Shown here piece by piece: positions 18,559-26,493 of a stretch of DNA of 64,000 nucleotides. The notes below the pieces were generated by a model. That model saw only the letters and a list, made by a program, of their open reading frames with translations. It had not been told where the DNA came from and did not search any database. Where the stretch lies: NCBI GenBank assembly GCA_028718125.1, contig JAQUMN010000014.1, positions 32,765-96,764 on the forward strand, given 5' to 3'. This stretch comes from Kiritimatiellia bacterium (GTDB lineage: Bacteria; Verrucomicrobiota; Kiritimatiellia; JAAZAB01). Position numbers and translations under genes: made by a program. Position 1 is the stretch's first letter. Each line of letters opens with the position of its first letter.

Positions 18559-19551
18559 TCACATAACCACGTCGGCGGGACGGTCGCACTGGCGACAGGC
18601 GCCTTTGACGATGCCGACAATGCGCACGTTGTACCCCTGCCGGACGATCAGTTCCTGGGCGCACTTCGGGCAGAGCGTGTTCTGCCCCTCGCTCGACAGC
18701 ACGTTGCCCATGTAGACGTAGGTCAGGTCCCGCTTGCAGCGGGCATAGGCGCGCTCCAGCACGGCGGTCGGCGTGGACGGGATATCCATTTTGTATTCCG
18801 GGTGGTAGGCACTCAGGTGGAGCGGCGTCATTTTACCAAGGTTCGCGGCCATCCAGGCCGACACCTCGGCGACCTGCTCTTCATCGTCGTTCAATCCGGG
18901 GATAAGCAGGCTGGTAATTTCCACGTGACGACCGGCCGCAACGGCTTGGCGCGCGAACCGGAGCACGGGCGCCAAAGCGCCGTGGCACTGCTGTTTATAG
19001 AAGCCCTCGTCCATGCTCTTGATATCAATGTTCAACGCGTCGATCAGCGGCAACAACTCCGCCGCGGGCTTTTCCTCGATAAATCCGTTGGTCACCAGCA
19101 CATTGAACAGTCCCCGCGCGCGCGCCAATTGTGCGCAATCCCGAACAAACTCATAATTGATGAGCGGCTCATTGTAGGTATAGGCAATGCCCGGGGAATC
19201 CTGATCCCAGACTGCCTGCACCACTTCGTCCGGCCGGAACGTTTGCGCTTGCGCGTTGACGGCCTGGGAAATCTGCCAGTTTTGGCAGAACCGGCAAGCG
19301 AAGTTACAGCCCCAGCCGCCGATGCTGAAAATTGCGCTCCCGGGATGAAAATGATACAGCGGCTTTTTCTCGATCGGATCATTATGCAGGGACGAGAGCC
19401 TGCCATACCCCTCCGCCACCAGGCTGCCATCAATCACCCGCCGGATGCCGCACACACCGGTTTTCTTTTCGGCAATTACGCAGTGATGCGGGCAAAGCTC
19501 GCATTGAATTTTACCCGCTTCGGTTGTGCGCCAGAACGCCGCGCTCTGCAT
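18559..19551 (-). CDS. amrS: AmmeMemoRadiSam system radical SAM enzyme
   Basis: AmrS belongs to the radical SAM family that co-occurs with Memo-like and AMMECR1-like proteins. The 330-residue product has an N-terminal Cys cluster (CELCPHHCVIAEKKTGVCGI), the radical SAM CxxxCxxC loop (CNFACRFCQNW, about residues 80-90), ISQAVNAQ after it and a C-terminal zinc-ribbon-like region (CPKCAQELI and CRQC). A pyruvate formate-lyase activating enzyme-like annotation is also common for this family. The usual partner genes are not next to it, so its substrate remains unknown. Confidence 0.9.
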   Translation of the reverse strand: MQSAAFWRTTEAGKIQCELCPHHCVIAEKKTGVCGIRRVIDGSLVAEGYGRLSSLHNDPIEKKPLYHFHPGSAIFSIGGWGCNFACRFCQNWQISQAVNAQAQTFRPDEVVQAVWDQDSPGIAYTYNEPLINYEFVRDCAQLARARGLFNVLVTNGFIEEKPAAELLPLIDALNIDIKSMDEGFYKQQCHGALAPVLRFARQAVAAGRHVEITSLLIPGLNDDEEQVAEVSAWMAANLGKMTPLHLSAYHPEYKMDIPSTPTAVLERAYARCKRDLTYVYMGNVLSSEGQNTLCPKCAQELIVRQGYNVRIVGIVKGACRQCDRPADVVM

Positions 19552-19652
19552 ATTGCACCTCCATAATTCCCAGACGGATAATGCGAAAAAAAATCATGCA
19601 ATGCAAGCACTCTGCAAAATTCAATTCCTTAGTGGCGGGAGCTGAATGTTTC

Positions 19653-19763
19653 CTGTCATTCCCGACCAGACTCGCCTCAGCGAAGCGCTCCGGCGTAGCC
19701 TGGGTCGGGAATCTAGAAATATTCAATACTGATACTGGATTCCCGCTTTCGCGGGAATGACAG
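19653..19763. repeat. 111-bp palindromic repeat with GTCATTCCCG ends
   Basis: Perfect 12-bp terminal inverted repeats (CTGTCATTCCCG at 19653-19664, CGGGAATGACAG at 19752-19763) enclose two further hairpins, GATTCCCGCTTTCGCGGGAA among them. This is the widespread REP/MITE-like repeat type seen in many genomes. It sits between divergent amrS and the LpoB-like gene, in a 351-base gap with no other visible feature. Confidence 0.8.
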
Positions 19764-19902
19764 CATTGAAACCTGCAATCATCTCTCCCTCAGCTGACGC
19801 ATTGTCCAAAACCGCAAAAAAACATTGACGCTCGCATCGAAAAGGGCCATGATAATTTACAAAAGGCGGATTACGTTCAATCATGTCTTTAAGGAGAAAG
19901 CG

Positions 19903-20529
19903 ATGAAAGCCATTCTTCGCGCAGTAGTGTCTGGTGCGGCCGTCGGAGGCATGCTGATACTTACCGGGTGCGCAATGTTCCGGCAAAAAGTGGAGGACAA
20001 GGATGTCTCCAATATGCCGGATCTTGATGCCACCTACAGCGCCAAGGACCTGCGGAACCTAAGCGAAAAAGTGGCCACGAGCATCGCCACGAGCGATTTC
20101 ATCAAAAATCAGCCCGGTAATCTGGTTATGATCATCTACGGCGTCCAGCCCCGCACGACGACATTTGTGGATACCCAGGCCATGACCGATCGCCTGCGGA
20201 ATACCCTGATGCAGAAGAGCAACAACAAGATCCAGTTTGTCAATGAGAGCCGCCGCCAGGAGTTGATGAAGGAACAGGGTTTCCAGGCCCAAAACGCCAC
20301 CGATGAAACCCGCACGGCCGTCGGCAAACAGTTAGGGGCCAAATATATGCTGACCGGCGCATTGATCGAAATGCAGAAACAAACCGGGAAGCAAGTCCGG
20401 GTCTCCAAGACGGAACTGGTGTATTACCAGTTGACCATCGAAATCACCGATCTCGAAACCGGGATCATCGCCTGGTCCACGCAGGAAGAATTCGCGCGCA
20501 CGGCCAGAGAGCCACTTATTGGATGGTAA
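19903..20529 (+). CDS. LpoB-like lipoprotein (penicillin-binding protein activator family)
   Basis: The 208-residue product starts at an ATG preceded by AAGGAGA and has a lipoprotein signal ending ILTGC, with Cys23 as the lipidated residue. The mature part resembles the LpoB/COG3417 family: LSEKVATSIATSDFI, TMQ-type strand region FVNESRRQELMKEQGFQA, GAKYMLTGALIEM and a C-terminal YYQLTIEITDLETGIIAW. In enterobacteria LpoB activates PBP1b from the outer membrane. Here the exact partner is not known. It overlaps or abuts the following lipoprotein gene. Confidence 0.85.
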   Translation: MKAILRAVVSGAAVGGMLILTGCAMFRQKVEDKDVSNMPDLDATYSAKDLRNLSEKVATSIATSDFIKNQPGNLVMIIYGVQPRTTTFVDTQAMTDRLRNTLMQKSNNKIQFVNESRRQELMKEQGFQAQNATDETRTAVGKQLGAKYMLTGALIEMQKQTGKQVRVSKTELVYYQLTIEITDLETGIIAWSTQEEFARTAREPLIGW

Positions 20530-20530
20530 C

Positions 20531-21718
20531 ATGCCTCAGGCGTATCCGGGAATGCTCCTGTTTCTCCGGTGCGGGGCTGTGCTGCTAGTGTGCCTGACCG
20601 GATTTCTGGCTGGCTGCGCATCCCCGCCGCTCCAATCTGCCCGGGCCAATTTTTATGCCGGAAGGTTTGAGCAGGCCAATACGAATCTGGCCGCCATCCC
20701 CAAGGGCGACAAGGACGAGATCCTGTACCTAATGGAGCGCGGCATGATCCGCCAGAATCTCGGCCAATACGGGGCCAGCGCCCTGGATTGGCGGCAGGCT
20801 GGGGAGCTGGACGCCCGGCAGGAAACCTACAGCATCTCCCGGGGCGCCTCCAGTCTGATCGTGAACGATCGCACGCTTTCTTTCCGCGGCATGCCGTTCG
20901 AGCGCACTCTCATGTACGCTTTCCTGGCCAAGGATTACCTCGCGGAGTCGAACTGGGATTACGCCGCCATCTGCGCCCGCAACATTATCAAGAAACTGGA
21001 GGTCTTGGACGGATTCCCGGATATCGCCTACGGCCGCTACATGGCCGGATTCTGCCTGGAAATGATCAACGACGAAGGCAATGCCGCCATCCAGTATCGC
21101 TCCGCCGGGCGCCTCTTAAAGAACAACGTCATGATTGACGCACTATCGGGCGATATCCTGCCCGGGACTAATGTAGTTCGCTCCACAACGCCAATTGCCA
21201 AATCCGCATTGAAGACCGAGCCTGCAGAGCTGGTTTGTTTCATCAGCCTGGGCCGCCTGCCGGCGGGTGAGATTTACGGTAATTTCTATTCTCAGTTTCC
21301 GCCCTATGCGGAAATCTACTGCGGAAATGAATACCTGGGGCGCAGTTATCCGTTTGCCAACACCGCCGACTTGATGGCAGACAGTCAGCGCCGCTTGGCA
21401 GCCATTCAAATGGCCAAGGACGCCGCGCGTATTGCCACGAAAGTTGTAATCGCCGAAGCCGTGAACCAACAAAACAGCGCATTGGGCGCGCTGACCATGC
21501 TGGCGTTATTCGCCATGGAAGCGCCTGACACCCGCTGTTGGGAAACTCTGCCTTTATGGCTGGAAGTGGCCCGAGTCCCCTGCCCCGCAGACCTGAAGAG
21601 CTTCACCGTGGTCTTTAAGAACGCCTCCGGCGCACAGCTGGGCAAGAAAGACATCAGCGCCCCTCTTTCCCGGCAAGGCAACACCTTCATTTCCTTCTGC
21701 CGGGATGTGGGGCTCTGA
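20531..21718 (+). CDS. COG3014-like lipoprotein of unknown function
   Basis: The 395-residue product has a lipoprotein signal with lipobox FLAGC (Cys29). The mature region starts with a helical, TPR-like part (LQSARANFYAGRFEQANTNL, then LMERGMIRQNLGQYGASALD), continues with FEQALMYAF-like FERTLMYAFLAKDYL and ends in a beta-rich domain. Pairing of this family with LpoB-like lipoproteins is known from Vibrio and others. The ATG at 20531 lies just after the upstream stop at 20527-20529; a TTG at 20519 is an alternative. The two genes are an operon, probably of cell-wall or outer-membrane function (inference). Confidence 0.8.
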   Translation: MPQAYPGMLLFLRCGAVLLVCLTGFLAGCASPPLQSARANFYAGRFEQANTNLAAIPKGDKDEILYLMERGMIRQNLGQYGASALDWRQAGELDARQETYSISRGASSLIVNDRTLSFRGMPFERTLMYAFLAKDYLAESNWDYAAICARNIIKKLEVLDGFPDIAYGRYMAGFCLEMINDEGNAAIQYRSAGRLLKNNVMIDALSGDILPGTNVVRSTTPIAKSALKTEPAELVCFISLGRLPAGEIYGNFYSQFPPYAEIYCGNEYLGRSYPFANTADLMADSQRRLAAIQMAKDAARIATKVVIAEAVNQQNSALGALTMLALFAMEAPDTRCWETLPLWLEVARVPCPADLKSFTVVFKNASGAQLGKKDISAPLSRQGNTFISFCRDVGL

Positions 21719-21745
21719 TATACCATTGCGGCAACTATTCACAAA

Positions 21746-21904
21746 GTGTTCAGTGTTCGGGGTTCTGAGGAGCTCTGAGCGATGAACCAGCCCGCCTGCA
21801 ATCCGTCAGCTGGCGGACGCAGCATGGAGGGCATTCGAACAATGGTTTTCCGAGAAGTCGCTTGAACGGCGCTTTCGCGAACCATAACACCGAACACTGA
21901 ACAC
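21746..21904. repeat. Inverted-repeat-bounded intergenic segment
   Basis: A perfect 15-bp inverted repeat (GTGTTCAGTGTTCGG at 21746-21760 and its complement at 21890-21904) encloses about 129 bases between two convergent genes. It may be a bidirectional terminator or a small non-autonomous repeat. No ORF or target-site duplication is evident. Confidence 0.55.
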
Positions 21905-21926
21905 CTGAGTAATTACGACCGAACGA

Positions 21927-22880
21927 TTATTTCCCCGTATCGATCGTATTGATGATCCAGGCGGGTTCGACGCCGCCGGTACCGGCAATGACGTTGACGC
22001 GCGCTTTATCCAGCACGTCCTTCATTTCCTCGGCGCTCAGCTTGGTGCGGAAGAGCGGAACCTCAATAGCGGTATCGGCCTTGAGCAGGATCTGTTTGCT
22101 GATATCCTGATAACCGGCCTTGCCGATCGTAATCACGTGGTCACCAGCATACACCTGAAAGTTCGTCAGGGGCGTCGTGCCGATCAGCACGCCGTCAATT
22201 TCCACCATGGCGGGATCCGCCGCGCCAGTTTTTACCGAAAGTTTGACCTTCGGCCGGCTGTTCTGCTGGGCCAGCCGTGCCTGAAGTTTTTCGTTCATCG
22301 CCGGCACGGCCTTGGTAAGGGCTGCCTGCAATAACTGCACAAGTTCATCCTCGCCTACTACCGTCTGATGCACGTCCGATTGCCGGAAACTTTTGTTGGC
22401 AACGCCTTCCGTCATGGCAATCACCGTGCCATCGCTGGTATCTAATGCTTGCAGGGCCACACGCAGGGTCAGTGTTTGAAACTCGGTTTTTAATCCGCCC
22501 TGGTTGACCACTTCCTTGCCGGGCGAATAGCTCATCAGGTTGCCGCGCAGGACCGCGTCGGCATTCACCGCCTGGGCCGCGCGGAGGAAGGACGGCTTGA
22601 CTGAGGTCTTTTTATCGTTATCGGTCAAGGATAGCGACTGGATCTGGGCGATAAAATCACGGCGATCAATGAGCACATAAGCCGGGTCATTGGCCAGCAC
22701 TGCGCCCAACGCAAAAACGCCCTTGTCAGCCAGGGCTTTGGGCGTCACGCCGCCCACCACGCCCGCATCTGAGGATAGCGAAGCCTGGTTGTCAAAGTCC
22801 AGCAAGGCTACCCGCATCGGCCCGGCGCCCACAACCGCCGCCACCATTACCATGCAACCGAACAGTATTCTGGTTTTCAT
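21927..22880 (-). CDS. CsgG-like protein with C-terminal PEGA domain
   Basis: The 317-residue product has a signal peptide (MKTRILFGCMVMVAAVVGAG) without a lipobox. The middle resembles the CsgG/curli assembly fold: MRVALLDFDNQAS, ALGAVLANDPAYVLIDRRDF, VNADAVLRGNLMSY and LRVALQALDTSDGTVIA. Residues from about 215 to 270 form a PEGA domain (MVEIDGVLIGTTPLTNFQVY, then GDHVITIGKAGYQD). CsgG forms an outer-membrane curli pore, but most CsgG-like proteins in other phyla have unknown roles. It faces the LpoB-like pair and is followed on its own strand by other envelope proteins upstream. Confidence 0.78.
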   Translation of the reverse strand: MKTRILFGCMVMVAAVVGAGPMRVALLDFDNQASLSSDAGVVGGVTPKALADKGVFALGAVLANDPAYVLIDRRDFIAQIQSLSLTDNDKKTSVKPSFLRAAQAVNADAVLRGNLMSYSPGKEVVNQGGLKTEFQTLTLRVALQALDTSDGTVIAMTEGVANKSFRQSDVHQTVVGEDELVQLLQAALTKAVPAMNEKLQARLAQQNSRPKVKLSVKTGAADPAMVEIDGVLIGTTPLTNFQVYAGDHVITIGKAGYQDISKQILLKADTAIEVPLFRTKLSAEEMKDVLDKARVNVIAGTGGVEPAWIINTIDTGK

Positions 22881-22904
22881 TCTCGGGACTCCTTCCTTGT
22901 TGAC

Positions 22905-23423
22905 TCAATGCGTTTGCAGATAATATATCAGCCAAAAGATGAGCGCCAGCACGAGGATCACCATCACAACGGCCTTGTTTCTCACAATCCGGTTTTCCTG
23001 GCGCAAGGGCCGCAGATTTTGGAAATGGCCCGCCATGAAATAATTTGCGAATTTTTTACGGACCGTCTGTGGATTGCTGTCCGGCTGATCAAAAAGCGAG
23101 GGATAGCCGCTTTCGGCTGCAAACGGGCTCCCCGCCGCCCCGGCGCCGCCGGCCTGCGACTGTCGCGACGCATGGGCAAACAAATCATTTTCCGCATCAC
23201 CCAGCGGAGGCTTCACCCCAAATACAGGTTCCGGCGCCGCGGGAACGCCCGGATCGGGAACGGGCCGCTCGCTTTGAAATGGGATTCTGCGGGGAGGCAT
23301 GGGCGGCTTGGCCTTTTCCGGCCGCGCGGCGACCTTCATCTCGCCCCGGACGCGCTCCATTTCTTTCTGGAGTTCCTTGATTCGCCGGTCAATAACGTTT
23401 CCTTTTTTCTTTCCGAACAGCAT
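22905..23423 (-). CDS. Hypothetical protein with C-terminal membrane anchor
   Basis: The 172-residue product has a charged N-terminal helix (IDRRIKELQKEMERVRGEMK), a long Pro/Ala-rich low-complexity middle, and a C-terminal segment with KFANYFMAGHFQNLRPLRQE just before a single hydrophobic helix (VVMVILVLALIFWLIYYL). It therefore looks tail-anchored. I do not recognise a family. It lies between the CsgG-like gene and another gene with the same anchor design, and may form an envelope complex with them. Confidence 0.7.
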   Translation of the reverse strand: MLFGKKKGNVIDRRIKELQKEMERVRGEMKVAARPEKAKPPMPPRRIPFQSERPVPDPGVPAAPEPVFGVKPPLGDAENDLFAHASRQSQAGGAGAAGSPFAAESGYPSLFDQPDSNPQTVRKKFANYFMAGHFQNLRPLRQENRIVRNKAVVMVILVLALIFWLIYYLQTH

Positions 23424-23592
23424 AACGAACCTTCCAGAACAGGATCAAGCGGACAAATAAAACCTGTCCTTAACCTGAATTATTCATGAACGATCACGAA
23501 TCATTCACCCTTTGGGCTTCGACTACGGCCTGAAGACAGGCCCTGCGCTCAGGGTTAACCTTGAGCAAGGCGCAGAGCACCGCGTCGAAAGG

Positions 23593-24321
23593 TTAAAACA
23601 ACCTCGCGATCAGTATCCCAATTAATACGATGAGCACAACAACCAGGGGCAGGCTGAAGGCCAAGCCCGTTTTCAGCTCATCCCAAAACCGGCGCGGGTA
23701 ACGGGCCAGTTCGGAAGACTCACCCTGCAGGGCCGGCTTGGCAATCAATCCAATATTATGACTTTCCCGCATGGCTTCGAGCCGGGCGTAGTCCTTATTG
23801 TATTCCTTGCGTGTATTGTCAATAATAACAAGCGCTTTGTTCAGTTCTTCGCGCAAATCCTCGCTATCTGATGACCACTGCTCCTCGTTAAACTCGCGCA
23901 TGTCATTCAGCATTTTCTTGAACCGCCGCTCCGTTTCGGCCAGCAGTTCCAGTCGTTGATTCAAAACGATTTCCTCGCGCTCCAGCGCGATGAGGCTTTT
24001 TTCAAGGTGATCGATCATCTCGCGTTTGCCGGCCTCGTATTTTTCCTGATTGTTGCGCAGGGTTTCCAGATAGTTTTTTTCCCGCTCCAGGGCTTCCTGC
24101 TTGGCGCGCAGCCGTTCCAGTTCATCCAGCTTGGTGGCCACCTGGCTGTTGATTTCCTCCTTGCGATTAGTCAGCGGCGTCAGATTCAAGTCCCCGGTGG
24201 GAACTGGTTCCGAGCGTGGAATGTCGCTGGCAGAGCCGGTATGCACCGGCCCCATTTTTACTTCCTTAACTGCATCGCGTCGCTGGATCAGATCGTCATC
24301 AATAAAATCCGTATTGCTCAT
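23593..24321 (-). CDS. Coiled-coil protein with C-terminal membrane anchor
   Basis: The ATG at 24321 (MSNTDFIDDDLIQRRDAVKE) has GGAGG upstream and gives 242 residues. About residues 55-190 are heptad-like coiled coil (KLDELERLRAKQEALEREKN). The protein ends with one hydrophobic helix (LAFSLPLVVVLIVLIGILIA). A longer upstream reading exists but lacks a ribosome-binding site. No family is recognised. The shared coiled-coil/tail-anchor design with the preceding gene suggests a structural role at the inner membrane. Confidence 0.75.
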   Translation of the reverse strand: MSNTDFIDDDLIQRRDAVKEVKMGPVHTGSASDIPRSEPVPTGDLNLTPLTNRKEEINSQVATKLDELERLRAKQEALEREKNYLETLRNNQEKYEAGKREMIDHLEKSLIALEREEIVLNQRLELLAETERRFKKMLNDMREFNEEQWSSDSEDLREELNKALVIIDNTRKEYNKDYARLEAMRESHNIGLIAKPALQGESSELARYPRRFWDELKTGLAFSLPLVVVLIVLIGILIARLF

Positions 24322-24492
24322 GCCGCCCTCCTTGTTGTTTAAATGAAAAATGCAAAAATATTCTTCTTCCTGGCCGGCGCTGTCTCTCGCCATGCCCGGT
24401 TATTTAGCCGGACTTGCGCGCTTCAATCCCTATCCTACCCATACATATCAATCTAAAAAAGGATTGCCTTCATTCTGCATTCAGCCTGCAGC

Positions 24493-25383
24493 CTACTTTG
24501 GTATGATCAGTACCTGGCCGACTTTCAGTTTTTGCGACCCGCCCAACGTATTCCGGTTGGCATCGTATATCATTTTCCACTTGCGCGGGTTGTGATAAAC
24601 CCGGGCGGCCACGGCCGAAAGCGTATCGCCACGCTGGACGACGTAAGGTGTCCCGCCAGTTTTGTCGGCCGGCATTGTCACGGCGTCCGCCGCAGAATCC
24701 GGGGCCTGTTCGGAAACCGGCGGTTCATCCGCCGCCAGGTTCTGAGTCGCCGGCTTGCCACCGCTTCCCGATACCCGCCCGAGCGATGTGCCCGGGACGG
24801 ACTTCGGCAAGCTCAGTCGAGCTGCCGAGCGGGATGACGAAGGCAGGGTGGCGGTCACGCATCGGGCCAGATTGCTGCGAACCTGCTGCAAATCCTGTTT
24901 AAGCCGATCGTTCTCATCCTGGAGCGCCTGGACTTTCTTGTCCAGGCCGGGGACTTGCTCGGCCACGGATGCGGCGAACGCTATTTTGGCCTTGCGAATG
25001 AACCCCTCGATCATCTCCCGTTTTTCGGTCTGCGGCCGCAATTCCAGATAACGCTCATAGTGATAAATGGCGCGCACGTAATCACGGTCATAATCATCAT
25101 ACAACTGAGCGGCCTCCAAATGGGCCTGGGCCATCCTCGGTTTTTCGTCGATTGCCTTGTTAAGCAACTCCAGGGCAGCTTGCTTGTCGCCTTCGCGCAA
25201 TTTGGCGCGCGCCTTGCGAATGGCCGGATAACTGAATTCCAACGAGTCCTGCTCCTGCACCTGCGCAGTACAGCCCGCCAAAAGACCAGCCGCCAACGCC
25301 GTCACCACGATCCATGCGCTAACCTTAAAAAACTTCAAGGCCAAAAACTCCTTTGCGCGCCGCCAATTCTCAAACGCCTGCAA
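24493..25383 (-). CDS. LysM lipoprotein with TPR-like region
   Basis: The 296-residue product has a lipoprotein signal with lipobox LLAGC (Cys38), a TPR-like helical region (LREGDKQAALELLNKAIDEK and YDRDYVRAIYHYERYLELRP), a short coiled coil and a Ser/Pro-rich linker. The C-terminal LysM domain reads YVVQRGDTLSAVAARVYHNP and ends LKVGQVLIIPK; LysM binds peptidoglycan glycan. It heads the minus-strand envelope run 25383-21927 and faces away from rplM, so both promoters share the gap at 25384-25549. Confidence 0.85.
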   Translation of the reverse strand: MQAFENWRRAKEFLALKFFKVSAWIVVTALAAGLLAGCTAQVQEQDSLEFSYPAIRKARAKLREGDKQAALELLNKAIDEKPRMAQAHLEAAQLYDDYDRDYVRAIYHYERYLELRPQTEKREMIEGFIRKAKIAFAASVAEQVPGLDKKVQALQDENDRLKQDLQQVRSNLARCVTATLPSSSRSAARLSLPKSVPGTSLGRVSGSGGKPATQNLAADEPPVSEQAPDSAADAVTMPADKTGGTPYVVQRGDTLSAVAARVYHNPRKWKMIYDANRNTLGGSQKLKVGQVLIIPK

Positions 25384-25484
25384 TCCGGCTCTTCATCGCC
25401 ACACGTTGAAACTTGTTGATTTATATAGCGCAAACCGGCCGCCAACGCAACGTTATTTAAGTATAAAAAAAATCTATTTTTGGG

Positions 25485-25513
25485 TTGACAGCCTGACAAG
25501 TCTGCCGTATGGT
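25485..25513 (+). promoter_or_regulatory. Promoter of rplM-rpsI
   Basis: TTGACA (25485-25490) is followed by a 17-base spacer and TATGGT (25508-25513), about 37 bases before the rplM start. A run of A at 25464-25471 lies upstream. This is a near-consensus housekeeping promoter in the right place. Confidence 0.65.
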
Positions 25514-25549
25514 TCGGCTTCTTTTACAGGACAGGAAGATGAACACATT

Positions 25550-25975
25550 ATGAAAACAACAATACCCCGGGCGGAAGACGTCCAACACAACTGGCTATTG
25601 ATGGATGCCACTGACCAGCCGCTGGGCCGGTTCGCCGTGAAAATTGCCAACCGCCTGCGCGGCAAGCACAAGCCGACATTCACCCCGCACGTGGACACGG
25701 GCGACTTCATCGTCGTGATTAACGCCCGCAGTGTCAAGCTGACAGGTAAAAAAGACGACCAGAAAATCTACAAGGACTATTCTGGCTACCGGGACGGCCT
25801 CAAGGAAACCAAGGCTTCCGTAATGCGCATTCATCATCCGGAGCGCATGATTTATGACGCCGTCAAACGAATGTTGCCCAAGAACCGGCTCATGCGCGAG
25901 GCGTTCCAACGGCTGAAAGTTTATGCCGGGGACACGCATCCCCACACCGGCCAGAGCCCTCAGCCCGTTGTTTAA
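25550..25975 (+). CDS. rplM: 50S ribosomal protein L13
   Basis: L13 is an early-assembly protein of the large subunit. The 141-residue product starts MKTTIPRAEDVQHNWLLMDA at the ATG at 25550, with AGGAAG before it. WLLMDATDQPLGRFAVKIAN, GDFIVVINARSVKLTGKK and MLPKNRLMREAFQRLKVYAG are canonical. It is followed by rpsI after 14 bases, the conserved pair. Confidence 0.98.
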   Translation: MKTTIPRAEDVQHNWLLMDATDQPLGRFAVKIANRLRGKHKPTFTPHVDTGDFIVVINARSVKLTGKKDDQKIYKDYSGYRDGLKETKASVMRIHHPERMIYDAVKRMLPKNRLMREAFQRLKVYAGDTHPHTGQSPQPVV

Positions 25976-25989
25976 TAAGGAGAATTAAC

Positions 25990-26388
25990 GTGGTTACGAC
26001 CAATGCCGTAATTCAAGCCACAGGCCGGCGTAAAAATGCCGTCGCCTCCGTTCAGCTCTTTGCAGGGACCGGCAAACTGCTCGCAAACGGCCGGGAATTC
26101 AAGGACTATTTTCCCATGCTGTCCATTCGTAATTACGTGCTTCAGCCCCTGAAGCTGACCAACACCGACGTCAAGTTTGATGTCTTTGCCAAACTTTGCG
26201 GCGGTGGCACCGTCGGCCAGGCCGGCGCCTTGCGCCATGCGATTGCCCGGGCGTTGATCCGGGCAGACCAATCCCTGCGTGAAGTATTAAAGAACAGCGG
26301 ATTCCTAACCCGGGATGCCCGCATGAAGGAGCGTAAAAAATCCGGCCAGCCGGGCGCCCGCAAACGCTTCCAGTTCTCAAAACGTTAA
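25990..26388 (+). CDS. rpsI: 30S ribosomal protein S9
   Basis: S9 reaches into the ribosomal P site with its C-terminal tail. The 132-residue product has ATGRRKNAVASVQLFAGTGK, GQAGALRHAIARALI and the characteristic basic end GARKRFQFSKR. Translation starts at GTG (25990), preceded by AAGGAGA. It is co-transcribed with rplM. Confidence 0.98.
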   Translation: MVTTNAVIQATGRRKNAVASVQLFAGTGKLLANGREFKDYFPMLSIRNYVLQPLKLTNTDVKFDVFAKLCGGGTVGQAGALRHAIARALIRADQSLREVLKNSGFLTRDARMKERKKSGQPGARKRFQFSKR

Positions 26389-26427
26389 GCGGGACAAAGC
26401 TTTTTTGTTTTTTTGGTTGGATCGTCA

Positions 26428-26478
26428 CATTGCCCGCCTGGAAGTGTCTGCCCTTTGCGGACAAGCCGGCGGGCGATG
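26428..26478 (+). terminator. Large two-part hairpin between rpsI and argJ
   Basis: The outer stem pairs 26428-26438 with 26468-26478 (11 bp, one wobble). An internal loop follows, then an inner stem pairing 26445-26451 with 26457-26463 around a CCTTT loop. The bases after it (TTGTTTC) are only weakly T-rich, so it could be a terminator for rplM-rpsI, an argJ leader structure, or a repeat. It ends 15 bases before the argJ start codon. Confidence 0.5.
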
Positions 26479-26493
26479 TTGTTTCGAGCAAGC

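Noticed and set aside
18439..18563. Duplicated ATCGCCATCACAT word as a tandem gene-end duplication
   Set aside because: The similarity does not extend beyond about 20 bases, so no duplicated gene end is supported.
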